From: JAVHLK01 sp043806215
GTDB lineage: Bacteria; Desulfobacterota; Desulfomonilia; Desulfomonilales; Desulfomonilaceae
Length of the DNA: 35,052 bases
Reading direction: 5' to 3'
NCBI GenBank assembly: GCA_043806215.1
Contig: JAZDHD010000026.1
Span: forward strand, 1 to 35,052
Shown: positions 1-7,817 of the stretch, piece after piece
Numbering within the stretch: the stretch's first letter is position 1
Layout of the letters: every line of letters begins with the position of its first letter
Position numbers and translations under genes: made by a program
Notes under the pieces: generated by a model
Databases searched by the model: none
What the model saw: the letters and a program-made list of their open reading frames with translations, nothing else
What the model was told of the DNA's origin: nothing

Positions 1-76
<76 letters not shown>

Positions 77-88
77 ACTGATCCGCTT

Positions 89-118
89 ATTATAGGACGA
101 GCCTTAGCCGCCTGTCAA
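89..118 (-). promoter_or_regulatory. sigma70-type promoter for tRNA-Ala
   Basis: On the minus strand there is a perfect -35 TTGACA (113-118) and a perfect -10 TATAAT (89-94) with an 18-bp spacer, ending 12 bp before the mature tRNA 5' end. This is the closest match to consensus in the window and fits a strongly expressed stable RNA gene. It sits immediately after the stop codon of the lipoprotein gene. Confidence 0.75.
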
Positions 119-129
119 ATCATTTCCGA

Positions 130-1050
130 TCACCCATCGATGTTGAGCTTAAATCCCAATATTTCCGCCGGGTCGGCTATTCTCAGAAGACGGTACGGAG
201 GATCGTCGAGGATTTCGCCTTCTTTCACGCTGCGCATGACATCCTCCAAATCCTCCCGTGCAATGGTTTTCTTCTCCTTGAGATCCTCCAGACCCGCTAT
301 TTCCTTGAGGCTGAAGAAGACATAGATCCTGTCCCCCGCCTTCTTGGGGTCGTAGGCGAATCCCTTGTTTCCCGAGGGAATCAGGATCGGTTCGTATGCC
401 TTGACCTCTGCGCTTACGCGCTTGATCGGCTCGGGTTTCAGGCGTTCCTTGGGTTTGGGCTTCGGCTTGGGTTTGGGTTTCGGCTTCTCCGGCTCCGCCT
501 TGGGAGGATAGAGAAAGACTACTTGTTTGAGCCCCTGGCGGAGAACATAGCAGTATCCCTTTACGTTGGTTTCAAACCTGAGTTTGTATTCGTCCCCCTT
601 CTGGAACTCCACCCCAAAGGACTTGGGGGAGCCGAACTCCTTGTCGCCCTTGGGTTTGACCATGATTTGGCCGGATACGCCGAGAATGGGGTTGGGTATG
701 ACGATTTTGTCGCCGGTTTTGGCCGCGGCGGGAGATGCCAGTTCATTGTATGCGGCCAGTTTTTCGGCCATCTCCGGGTCACCCATCCTCTTTTCCGCCA
801 CAAGTTTCAGAGTATCGTCGTCCTTGAGGACATAGGTGGTGGTGTCCGCGTCATTTCCCTCCTTTTGGGGTTCGGGCAGTTCGTCCCATGGAAAGCCTTT
901 GAAGTGGGTGCTTTTGAGCTTGAGCGGGGGCTTGACATCCTCGATGGGGGGAAGCGGCGGCACCGGGTCTTCACTCATCTGAAGATAGGAGCATCCCGCA
1001 ATCAGCCCCAGGATCAAGACGACCGGAAAGGAAATGAGCGCTCGCTGCAT
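130..1050 (-). CDS. Lipoprotein with LysM-like and DUF4384-like regions
   Basis: A 306-aa predicted lipoprotein. The signal peptide ends in a lipobox LIAGC with the acylated cysteine at residue 20. Residues about 70-125 resemble a LysM peptidoglycan-binding module: a YVLKDDDTL start, a LAAYNEL core, and GDKIVIP at the end. A beta-rich stretch with KGDEYKLRFETNVKGYCYV and VFLYPP follows and resembles the DUF4384 family of envelope-stress-type proteins. Residues about 190-205 form a Pro-Lys repeat that probably acts as a rigid cell-wall-spanning linker. It is the last gene of a minus-strand run behind the CvpA-like gene, 27 bp away. An envelope location is well supported; the exact role is unknown. 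Confidence 0.8.
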   Translation of the reverse strand: MQRALISFPVVLILGLIAGCSYLQMSEDPVPPLPPIEDVKPPLKLKSTHFKGFPWDELPEPQKEGNDADTTTYVLKDDDTLKLVAEKRMGDPEMAEKLAAYNELASPAAAKTGDKIVIPNPILGVSGQIMVKPKGDKEFGSPKSFGVEFQKGDEYKLRFETNVKGYCYVLRQGLKQVVFLYPPKAEPEKPKPKPKPKPKPKERLKPEPIKRVSAEVKAYEPILIPSGNKGFAYDPKKAGDRIYVFFSLKEIAGLEDLKEKKTIAREDLEDVMRSVKEGEILDDPPYRLLRIADPAEILGFKLNIDG

Positions 1051-1077
1051 AAGATCCTCCTGGAACGGACACGCCGT

Positions 1078-1698
1078 TCAGTCTTGCTTGCCAAGTCCCG
1101 GGGGAGCTGCCGGCGGCGCCTTCTTGACCGGTGCGCTTTGACCCGGCTCTTTCGGAGGCGAGGGCCGCGGAGTCCCCTTCCACTTTGCAATGAATGATTG
1201 CACGTATTCTCTGGCCGGTCCGGGGGCATAGGTCATGGCTTGATTCGTCAACCGGTCTAACGGCTTGACGAGCCTGGACGTCTTGACAAGGGGCCAGTCG
1301 GGCACGGCGATAAGAACGGCTTGCACTGCCGAGGAAACCACAAGAAGGCCGGCAACGACCCCGAGCATTCCGCCGAGAACCCGGTCCAGCCAGCTTAGTC
1401 GGGTCACATCGATCAGTGCGGTCAATATCCTTCGTATGACGACAAACAGGACTTGAATGGCGATGAAGACGATCACCATCGACAGGATCGCCGATATGTG
1501 GGGATCCAGTGCAGAGATCTTTTCCAGATAGGGCTCTACGGCCGAGTGGTATCTCAAGGCCCCTGCAACGCCCACGATGAGCCCTGCAACCGCTGTGAGC
1601 GATCGCATGAAACCCTTCCACAATCCGAGGATCAAGGTCACCAGCAGCGTGCCCATGATGAACAGATCGATCACATTGTAAGCTTCGATGAAGTTCAT
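1078..1698 (-). CDS. CvpA family inner-membrane protein
   Basis: About 206 aa. The N-terminal 150 residues contain four hydrophobic segments in the CvpA/colicin V production pattern (IDLFIMGTLLVTLILGLWKG; LTAVAGLIVGVAGALRY; a long central helix; a GMLGVVAGLLVVSSAVQAVL segment following LDRVLGG). The C-terminal tail is Pro/Lys-rich and probably cytoplasmic. The start at 1698 was preferred over an earlier in-frame one at 1749 because AGGTGA lies just upstream of this ATG and the family begins at this point. The start is 4 bp from the stop of the UROD-like gene, so the two are probably translationally coupled. CvpA proteins are linked to envelope homeostasis; the molecular activity is unclear. 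Confidence 0.85.
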   Translation of the reverse strand: MNFIEAYNVIDLFIMGTLLVTLILGLWKGFMRSLTAVAGLIVGVAGALRYHSAVEPYLEKISALDPHISAILSMVIVFIAIQVLFVVIRRILTALIDVTRLSWLDRVLGGMLGVVAGLLVVSSAVQAVLIAVPDWPLVKTSRLVKPLDRLTNQAMTYAPGPAREYVQSFIAKWKGTPRPSPPKEPGQSAPVKKAPPAAPPGLGKQD

Positions 1699-1702
1699 TG
1701 TG

Positions 1703-2824
1703 TCACCTAACACAAATCCCGGCGGATAAGCAGACGCTCCCGGAAGCATACGGCAAGTCCGCCAAATCGATCACCTGGGTGTCGTTGCAGTTGCGATCTC
1801 GTCTTTCGTTGGGTTGCTCCGTGAGCACCACTCGTCCGGTGCTCTTGATCCGGCGCAGAATGCCGCTCGAGCAACGCGTGTCGGCCAAGGAACCCACCAG
1901 CACGAGGTCGTCGGGCAGCCTTACCAAAGCGCTTTCCAATTCGTCCGCATCCTTGAAGAGCATCGGTCCGATGCCGTCGAACCCCCATTCTTGGGGGTAG
2001 TCGGTCTCCAGAATCTCATCCGAGCTGCAATCAAGGAACAAGCATCCTCCGCGCGATCTCACGGCCTGCGCAATATCTCTCAGGTAGTCGCCGAGAAACG
2101 GATCGAGCCTCGATGCCATATCGTGACCCCGAGGGAAACCGGCCGGGTGTTCCCGCAGGAAGATCAGTTTTGTTCCCGCGTCCAACATCGCATGGACCGC
2201 TGAAATATGAAACTCTTTCCAATACCGGAAAACCAGTTTGACAAAGTCGCGCTCGCTCTCCAGTATCTCGGAAGCCTGAGAAAAATCAAAGCTCATCCAG
2301 AGCGCGTCCCATAAGCCGAAGCCCACCGTCCCCGCGACCGCTATCCTATCGGCTGCAACCAGACGGGCCCGGTTGTAGAACGTTCGTATGACGGAATCGT
2401 CATCCGGGCGTCGGGTCCCCACCAGAATGCGCCAATCGCGCCTCGAACGGCAGCATCCGCCTTCATATAAGAGTTGGAATTTACCGTCATGGCGGCTCGA
2501 CGCATGAAAGACCCTGCCGACCCGGTCAACCACCGTCCCCCATGCGGCCAAATCCATGCCCATGGGATAGAGCACCAGGGAAATGTCGTTGTCGCGTGCG
2601 GCGTCGCCACCTATCTTCCTGAGAGCCAATCGATGCAGAAGACGATCCAGCAAACCCCGGCGGCGGACTTCTCCGGGGGACCGCCGGATGATGCGGCCCG
2701 AGAACAGCCGCTCGTAATCCAAACCTCCGGCAAATACGATGGAGTCCGGCGTACTGATTTCACCCTGCGCAGAGAGAATCGGAGGCCCAAATTCATTCTT
2801 TATGAGTCTTTTTATGTAGTTCAC
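1703..2824 (-). CDS. Divergent uroporphyrinogen decarboxylase-like (UROD/MtaA-type) protein
   Basis: 373 aa. The central and C-terminal parts follow the layout of the UROD-fold superfamily. There is a WDALWMSFDF segment, then a long helix with HAMLDAGTKLIFL in place of the usual EAGAD..W strand, then RSRGGCLFLDCSSDEILE matching the position of the H.CG substrate-binding strand, then WGFDGIGPM and LVLVGSLADT matching late TIM-barrel strands. The invariant residues of true HemE are not evident, so this is more likely an orphan methyltransferase-like paralog than a heme enzyme. It leads the run into the CvpA-like gene. Assignment to the fold is moderate; function is unknown. Confidence 0.55.
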   Translation of the reverse strand: MNYIKRLIKNEFGPPILSAQGEISTPDSIVFAGGLDYERLFSGRIIRRSPGEVRRRGLLDRLLHRLALRKIGGDAARDNDISLVLYPMGMDLAAWGTVVDRVGRVFHASSRHDGKFQLLYEGGCCRSRRDWRILVGTRRPDDDSVIRTFYNRARLVAADRIAVAGTVGFGLWDALWMSFDFSQASEILESERDFVKLVFRYWKEFHISAVHAMLDAGTKLIFLREHPAGFPRGHDMASRLDPFLGDYLRDIAQAVRSRGGCLFLDCSSDEILETDYPQEWGFDGIGPMLFKDADELESALVRLPDDLVLVGSLADTRCSSGILRRIKSTGRVVLTEQPNERRDRNCNDTQVIDLADLPYASGSVCLSAGICVR

Positions 2825-3145
2825 AGGGAATACCTGTCTCCCGTCCCTCGGGTTTCTCAGGACAAGGTAGTATTACAGCTTGTTATTTTTGTCAATAAAA
2901 ATCAAATTGTTCGTAATGAAACCTAAAGTTGCGGCCATGAAGGCATTTGAAAGTCGGCCGGCATGAACGCGGCTGCCGATGGGTGTTCAAGAAGGCGGAC
3001 CCCCGGGACTTGAGTTTCCGCGTCGTGCCTGTATGATGCAGTACGGGCTCAATCCTCTTCTCCAACGATACGGCGGGGCAAGAACGTCCTTGCCCGTTAC
3101 CGGAGATCGGCATCCATTCAATCCCCAGTGAGGATTATGAAACGT
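2825..3145. other. Divergent intergenic region, UROD-like / rph
   Basis: No coding sequence is evident. The stretch 2865-2935 is clearly AT-richer than its surroundings and carries the minus-strand promoter listed separately. No convincing plus-strand promoter for rph was found, although the same AT-rich stretch is the likely place. Confidence 0.6.
2867..2895 (-). promoter_or_regulatory. Putative promoter of the UROD-like/cvpA/lipoprotein run
   Basis: The minus strand reads TTGACA (2890-2895), a 17-bp spacer, then TACTAC (2867-2872). The -35 is perfect and the -10 is weak. The predicted start of transcription leaves a 5' leader of about 36 nt before the ATG at 2824. Confidence 0.45.
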
Positions 3146-3907
3146 ATGACGAGAAACAATGGGCGGCCGGTCGATCAATTGCGGCCGTGGAAGATCACGT
3201 GCGGCGTGTTGGAACACGCCGAAGGTTCGGCACTCATCGAGACGGGAAGAACGCGGGTCATCACATCTGCAAGCGTGGAAGAACGGGTGCCGCCCTTTCT
3301 CAGGAACCAGGGAAAGGGCTGGGTGACCGCGGAGTATGCCATGCTTCCCAGGGCAACACACACGCGGTCCGTGCGTGAACGGGGAGGGCGGATCGGCGGC
3401 CGGACCATGGAGATCCAGCGGCTCATCGGCCGGTCTTTGCGCAGCGTCACCGACCTTACCGCGGTGGGCGAACGTACCGTCACCGTCGACTGCGACGTGC
3501 TGCAGGCAGACGGGGGAACCCGCGTAGCCTCCATTACGGCCGCGTGGGTGGCACTGCACATGTGTTTCGAATACCTGATGACTCGGGGGCTGATCGACCG
3601 TATGCCGCTCAACGACTCAGTGGCTGCAATCAGCGTCGGCGTGGTGAACAACGAGACCCTCTTGGACCTGGACTATGACGAAGACTCCGCGGCCGAGGTC
3701 GACATGAATGTGGTGATGACCGGAGGGGGCAGGCTCGTGGAAGTTCAGGCCACTGCCGAAGGCTCTCCCTTTTCCCTCGCGAGGCTTAACTCGTTGATCA
3801 GGTTGGCCCGTAAGGGCATCGCGGAAATAGAGATCGTCCAGAGACGGACGCTCGGACTATCGCCGAAGAAGACCGGGAAGGAGGGAGGAGGCCCCGGTCA
3901 GCTTTGA
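3146..3907 (+). CDS. rph: Ribonuclease PH
   Basis: RNase PH is the phosphate-dependent 3'-5' exoribonuclease that trims tRNA 3' ends. The 253-aa product matches the family end to end: GRPVDQLRPW at the N-terminus, HAEGSALIETGRTRVI, EYAMLPRATHTRS, GGRTMEIQRLIGRSLR, DCDVLQADGGTRVASITA and EVQATAEGSPFS. The start at 3146 was chosen because homologs begin a few residues before GR.xDxLRP; an in-frame ATG at 3137 and a GTG at 3128 are alternatives, and the GAGG at 3130-3133 is poorly spaced for the ATG at 3137. The last 10 bp overlap the 3' end of cpoB on the other strand. The C-terminal tail is Lys/Gly-rich and not conserved. Confidence 0.95.
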   Translation: MTRNNGRPVDQLRPWKITCGVLEHAEGSALIETGRTRVITSASVEERVPPFLRNQGKGWVTAEYAMLPRATHTRSVRERGGRIGGRTMEIQRLIGRSLRSVTDLTAVGERTVTVDCDVLQADGGTRVASITAAWVALHMCFEYLMTRGLIDRMPLNDSVAAISVGVVNNETLLDLDYDEDSAAEVDMNVVMTGGGRLVEVQATAEGSPFSLARLNSLIRLARKGIAEIEIVQRRTLGLSPKKTGKEGGGPGQL

Positions 3908-4797
3908 TCGGGAGGATCTTGAGGCAGCGATTTCAGCTTGCCCGAAGCAATTCTTGCCTGCGCGGTGTGAGGATGGTCGGAGACCAGCTTTTGGAATATG
4001 ATTCTCGCCGATCTGGAATCGCCCATCTTCTCGAACGCTTCCCCCTGTTTGAGTAATGCGCTGAGCTCCTTCTTGGACCCGGGATGTTCCTTGATCACGC
4101 GGTCGAATTGAAGGACCGCTTCATCAAAACGCCCTTTGGCAAAGTGACCTTCTCCTACCCAATAGAGAGCGTCGGCAACGAGCTCGCTCTTGGGATGAGC
4201 GGTCAGGAACGCCTCGAAGAGCCGGATACCGTTGTCCGTATCACCGTTCCTGAACGTGCTGTACGCATGTCGATATTCCTGCTCGTCCGTTTGAAGCGGA
4301 GGATTGCGTATTTCTATGGGCGCCTGGGGGGCCTGCGGAGGTTGACCCGGCCGCTCTGCGGTGGGAGGCCCCGGATTACCGGCTTGCGCCGCGATCTGCG
4401 GTTTTTCTCCACGGCCCGAGGTCGAGGGTGCGGGATTCGGCCCGGGAGCCGGCGACTGCGGATCAATGCCCAACTGTCGTTCGATAAAGGATATCCGGTC
4501 TTTCAGCGCGTTGATTTCCTTCTCATCACCGCCTCCGGCTTGAAGACGCTCCACTGAATCCCAGAGCCGCTGTAATTCAGTCTCCATTTCCTGCATCCGT
4601 GAAGCCATCCGGATCGAAGCAGGGTCGTTGTTTACGGGTACCGAGTTTGCCGGCTTCACGTAAGGAAGTGATGGGCCCGCTCCCGGTCTCGTCAAGCACC
4701 CACTCAACGAAACCGCGGCAACTACCGACAGTATGACCGCCGCGAAGATCCCCGCCGCGGGTGAATCCTGGTTTCTTTTTGCAACTGTTCTAGACAT
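3898..4797 (-). CDS. cpoB: Tol-Pal system protein CpoB (YbgF)
   Basis: CpoB coordinates outer-membrane constriction by Tol-Pal with septal peptidoglycan synthesis. The 299-aa product has an N-terminal signal with a lipobox-like LSGC, a short coiled coil (about residues 45-95, RMASRMQEMETELQRLWDSV), a Pro-rich linker, and C-terminal TPR-like repeats beginning EQEYRHAYSTFRNGDTDNGI, the usual YbgF signature. The start at 4797 gives the signal peptide; an open frame continues upstream to 5010 but that part overlaps pal and looks non-coding. It follows pal by 11 bp, the standard order. A cysteine after the signal suggests it may be lipidated here, whereas E. coli CpoB is soluble in the periplasm. 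Confidence 0.93.
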   Translation of the reverse strand: MSRTVAKRNQDSPAAGIFAAVILSVVAAVSLSGCLTRPGAGPSLPYVKPANSVPVNNDPASIRMASRMQEMETELQRLWDSVERLQAGGGDEKEINALKDRISFIERQLGIDPQSPAPGPNPAPSTSGRGEKPQIAAQAGNPGPPTAERPGQPPQAPQAPIEIRNPPLQTDEQEYRHAYSTFRNGDTDNGIRLFEAFLTAHPKSELVADALYWVGEGHFAKGRFDEAVLQFDRVIKEHPGSKKELSALLKQGEAFEKMGDSRSARIIFQKLVSDHPHTAQARIASGKLKSLPQDPPDQS

Positions 4798-4808
4798 GGT
4801 ATGTCCCG

Positions 4809-5312
4809 CTAGTTGGAGACCCTCAGATGAACACGCCGGTTCTTCGTCCAAGCCTCTTCGTTGTGACCGGGATCCACCGGGAGTTCCGATCCGTACGAAA
4901 CAGTCGACATGCGGTTGGTGATTCCCAATGTGGAAAGATAGTCGGCCACGGATCTGGCTCGTCTCTCTCCGAGAGCCAGGTTGTACTCCGCGGTGCCCCG
5001 CTCGTCGCAATGCCCTTCCATAAGAACCGCCACCTGAGGAGCCCGCTTGAGCACTTCGGCATTGTACTGAACCGCAGCCTGACCCTCGGGCGTCAGCGTG
5101 TACTGGTCGTAGTGGAAGTACACGGGCTTGAGGTTTGCCTGGACAACCTGCACATCATGCTCGACAACCGAACCGCCAAGGCCCGCTCCGCCGGGGCCCA
5201 GTGGTTGCGGCCCCGGAGTGGGCCGCACGATGGGTCTGGAACACCCGCAGGCAAGCAGAGTGAAAAGGACGAGGATAGCGCCGGCTGCACTAATCAGGTG
5301 GCGAGATGACAT
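4809..5312 (-). CDS. pal: Peptidoglycan-associated lipoprotein Pal
   Basis: A 167-aa outer-membrane lipoprotein with an OmpA-like C-terminal domain that binds peptidoglycan. The signal peptide ends near LLACGC. The OmpA-like domain runs from VYFHYDQYTLTPEGQAAV to NRRVHLRV and includes the family signatures EGHCDERGTAEYNLALGERR and SYGSELP. The ATG has AGGAG nine bases upstream. It lies between tolB (37 bp) and cpoB (11 bp) on the same strand and partners with TolB and TolA in the trans-envelope complex. Confidence 0.97.
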   Translation of the reverse strand: MSSRHLISAAGAILVLFTLLACGCSRPIVRPTPGPQPLGPGGAGLGGSVVEHDVQVVQANLKPVYFHYDQYTLTPEGQAAVQYNAEVLKRAPQVAVLMEGHCDERGTAEYNLALGERRARSVADYLSTLGITNRMSTVSYGSELPVDPGHNEEAWTKNRRVHLRVSN

Positions 5313-5349
5313 ACGTGCCTACTCCTTTTGCCCCCATTTCCCCTTTCGT

Positions 5350-6720
5350 CTACCGAGTCCCGTGAGAAGACCACGCCGGGGCCTTTCCCGGCATGGAAGT
5401 CACCGGAACCTGAACCTCCCCGCGGGCGTCCATCACATAAATCCGTTGCTTCCCTTGCCGCGTCGACGAAAAGGTAATCAGCCTCCCGTCGGGTGACCAA
5501 GCCGGCTCCTGGTTGGACCCCTCTCCCGTGAGAATTCGGAAATCCGTGCCGTTGGTCCTGATGGTACATATCTGAAACCGTCCCTCTATCTTGGAGGTGA
5601 ATGCCAGAAGATCTCCCTTCGGCGACCAGTCGGGATCGGTATTGTACTTCGTCTCAAAGGTCAGCCTTGTGGAAGGGCCGCCGTCCGACGACATCACATA
5701 TATCTGCGGCGCTCCGGCCCTGTCGGATACGTAAGCAATGGCCGACCCGTCGGGCGACCACGTGGGAGAGATATCATTTCCCCTACCGGTAGTCAACCTT
5801 TTTAAAATGTGACCTTGGGGAGTTATCAGAAAGATCTGAGGTATACCTTTAACACTAAGGGCCAGTGCAATCCGGTCTCCCCGGGGAGAATAACGGGCCG
5901 AAGCATTCAAGCCTTGTCGGCCGGAGACGAGGTGTCGGCTGCGTGAGGGCAAATCCAGGGACCAGAGGTCGGGATTGCCTTTCAGGTAGGCGGTGAAGAT
6001 GATGTTCCGGCCGTCGGGCGCCCATTCCGGCGAAAGGATGATCGTGCCTGTTTGGGTCAATTGAGCGAGATTGTGGCCGTCAAAATCCATCGAGTATATT
6101 TCTCTGTCCTTGCCGGCGCCCACAAAGGCGATGCCGGTCGAGAAACAGCCCGGTACGCCGGTTAGTGTCTGCATTACCCGATCCGCGAAGGCGTGAACGA
6201 TCTTCCGTCGGTCGTTCAGGCGGCCCGTAAAACGTTTGCCGGCTTCCATCTTCTGGACTGCCGCATCGTAAAGCCTTGCCTCGAGGGTCAGTTCGTCCCC
6301 TCTGCCGGCGACTTCTCCTTTGATGAGTGCCTGTATCCCCGATTCGGTCAAGAACCGGAAATCCGTCTGCCCCCCGGGCATTGACGCTTGTGCGGGGAGA
6401 GAGTCGACAATGTGAAAGAGCCCGGTCATATAGAGATCGTTTCTTAGGATATTAGTCAGCTCTTTCGTGTCGACGGCCTCGGATCCGGTGGAAACAAAGT
6501 CGGGAATCGCTATGGGCATTTTGGCCGTGTTGGGGTTGTTGACGTCAATGACCAACTTTCCATGGACCGGACCGGCCGGGTTGCATAGAAAGACGACACT
6601 CGTGCACACGGCGAAGAGAATCTTTATGTGAAGCCAAGGCGGGGCATCGTACGGGCCGTTTCTTTCCCGTTCCCTCAGCTTCCGTGAACCGGGTTGTATA
6701 GGTTCGATGTTGTGATCCAA
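5350..6720 (-). CDS. tolB: Tol-Pal system beta-propeller protein TolB
   Basis: 456 aa. After a long N-region and signal peptide (about residues 32-54) comes the TolB N-terminal domain (IDVNNPNTAKMPIAIPDF), then a six-bladed beta-propeller with repeated SPDG/SPRGDRIA/SPKGDLLAFTS motifs. TolB is periplasmic and binds Pal and TolA. The only sensible start is a TTG at 6720, supported by GGAG nine bases upstream; no ATG or GTG lies between it and the hydrophobic core, and about 30 charged residues precede that core, which is long for a signal peptide. A 266-bp gap with dispersed repeats separates it from tolA, so it may have its own promoter. Confidence 0.95.
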   Translation of the reverse strand: MDHNIEPIQPGSRKLRERERNGPYDAPPWLHIKILFAVCTSVVFLCNPAGPVHGKLVIDVNNPNTAKMPIAIPDFVSTGSEAVDTKELTNILRNDLYMTGLFHIVDSLPAQASMPGGQTDFRFLTESGIQALIKGEVAGRGDELTLEARLYDAAVQKMEAGKRFTGRLNDRRKIVHAFADRVMQTLTGVPGCFSTGIAFVGAGKDREIYSMDFDGHNLAQLTQTGTIILSPEWAPDGRNIIFTAYLKGNPDLWSLDLPSRSRHLVSGRQGLNASARYSPRGDRIALALSVKGIPQIFLITPQGHILKRLTTGRGNDISPTWSPDGSAIAYVSDRAGAPQIYVMSSDGGPSTRLTFETKYNTDPDWSPKGDLLAFTSKIEGRFQICTIRTNGTDFRILTGEGSNQEPAWSPDGRLITFSSTRQGKQRIYVMDARGEVQVPVTSMPGKAPAWSSHGTR

Positions 6721-6783
6721 CGATCTGTTCTCCGCGCCTCGATTGATTATCCCGGTTGAAGCGGGTCCGGGTATTGAACTTCC

Positions 6784-6815
6784 TTAGCGCCCCATGGCGT
6801 AAATACGGTCGCACA
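6784..6815 (-). repeat. Dispersed repeat module A, copy 1
   Basis: Contains TGGCGTAAATACGGTCGC at 6795-6812. On the tolB strand it ends in CGCTAAGG. The tolB start codon lies 74 bp downstream. Six further copies occur in this window (listed at 15714, 16983, 20667, 20855, 34392 and 34662). Confidence 0.75.
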
Positions 6816-6819
6816 ACAT

Positions 6820-6914
6820 GAGCCCGCCCTTGAAGATGACGGGCATCCCGCGTTCCGCGGGACCCCACGAAACAGGTCTAAGGCTTCATGACTGTCCTTC
6901 GTAGCCTGGGCCTC
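6820..6914. repeat. Dispersed repeat module E, copy 1
   Basis: About 95 bp containing the perfect hairpin TCCCGCGTTCCGCGGGA. It is nearly identical, in inverted orientation, to 20999-21090, including GACTGTCCTTCGTAGCC and GACGGGCATCCCGCG. It lies in the tolA-tolB gap and has no coding capacity. Confidence 0.75.
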
Positions 6915-6981
6915 CCCGCGTTCCGCGGGGTATTCTCTAGTGGAAGCAACGTACTATCTCTCGCCCGGCAGCGACGCCGGG
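6910..6981. repeat. Dispersed repeat module D, copy 1
   Basis: About 72 bp beginning with the hairpin CCCCGCGTTCCGCGGGG and including CTATCTCTCGCCCGGCAG. An inverted copy with only a few differences lies at 20710-20780. It directly abuts the 3' end of tolA. Confidence 0.75.
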
Positions 6982-6986
6982 GGGCT

Positions 6987-7817
6987 TCACTGTATGCCCC
7001 CGGGGGTAAATCTCAGGGCAAGGCCCCCCGCCTGCCGTATCCGTTCGCGCACATCGGGAGGAACCGGCGGAAAGGGAGCAGCCTGGTGGACGGCCCTCAT
7101 GGCGGATCGGTCAAAGACGGGGTCGCCCGAACTCTTGTCCACCCCGGCATGGAGAAGCTGCCCATTGTCGGCTATTTGAATACCGACCTCGGTGACCCGG
7201 TCCACAACGCTGGTCTCCTGAAACACCGACCAATGCGCACTGATCTTGTCGCGCATGCCGCCGTACCAGCGGGCGAGTTGTTCGTCGGTGAGTTTCGAAT
7301 CATCGGGCCCGGGCGGTCCCGGCATTGAAGGTTTCCGGGTGTCGAGCTTCTCCTTGAGTGCGGCAAGCTTCTTCTTCAGGTAATCTTCAGGATCTTCCCG
7401 CTCTTTCGGCTGCGGCTTCTTCCGCTCTTCCTCGGGTACCTCGGCAACGCGCCGGATCTTCCGGTCCCTTTTCTTCAGGGGAATCCGCTTGACGGGTTTC
7501 GAAGCCAAGGTCGCGGTGTTCAGCGTGCGCCTCTCTGGAGGTCCGGCCTCGTCGCGTGCAGAGGCCGTTTCGAGAGGCTCCGGGGCGACGGTTTGTGGCT
7601 CCTTGGTTGCGCCGGGTTGCAGAACAACGGGAGCGGGAGGACCGGGAGGAGCCACCAGGCCGACGGTGGTTATGAGGGGCTCCGGGGGTTTGGGCTGATT
7701 GACCGCGGCCGTGGACGCCGCGATAAGCGCGAGAATAAGGAGCCCGTGTATCAACGCGGAAGCTCCCAGCATCCTCGGAGAAGTGGCTCTCTCCGGCTTT
7801 TGGACGGACAAGTTCAT
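6987..7817 (-). CDS. tolA: TolA-like protein (TonB/TolA C-terminal domain)
   Basis: A 276-aa proton-motive-force transducer linking the inner membrane TolQR motor to TolB/Pal. One N-terminal membrane helix (about residues 17-38), then a Pro-rich stretch (PPGPPAPVVLQP), a charged helical Lys/Glu region (about 120-165), and a C-terminal TolA/TonB fold: YGGMRDKISAHWSVF, VGIQIADNGQLLHAGVDKSSGDPVFDRSAMRAV, and PFPPVPPDVRER. The family's central helix is much shorter here than in E. coli TolA (421 aa). The ATG overlaps the tolR stop in an ATGA, showing translational coupling. Confidence 0.92.
   Translation of the reverse strand: MNLSVQKPERATSPRMLGASALIHGLLILALIAASTAAVNQPKPPEPLITTVGLVAPPGPPAPVVLQPGATKEPQTVAPEPLETASARDEAGPPERRTLNTATLASKPVKRIPLKKRDRKIRRVAEVPEEERKKPQPKEREDPEDYLKKKLAALKEKLDTRKPSMPGPPGPDDSKLTDEQLARWYGGMRDKISAHWSVFQETSVVDRVTEVGIQIADNGQLLHAGVDKSSGDPVFDRSAMRAVHQAAPFPPVPPDVRERIRQAGGLALRFTPGGIQ

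Noticed and set aside
523..1197. A 224-aa open frame on the plus strand
   Set aside because: Antisense to the lipoprotein and CvpA-like genes; composition is typical of an antisense shadow.
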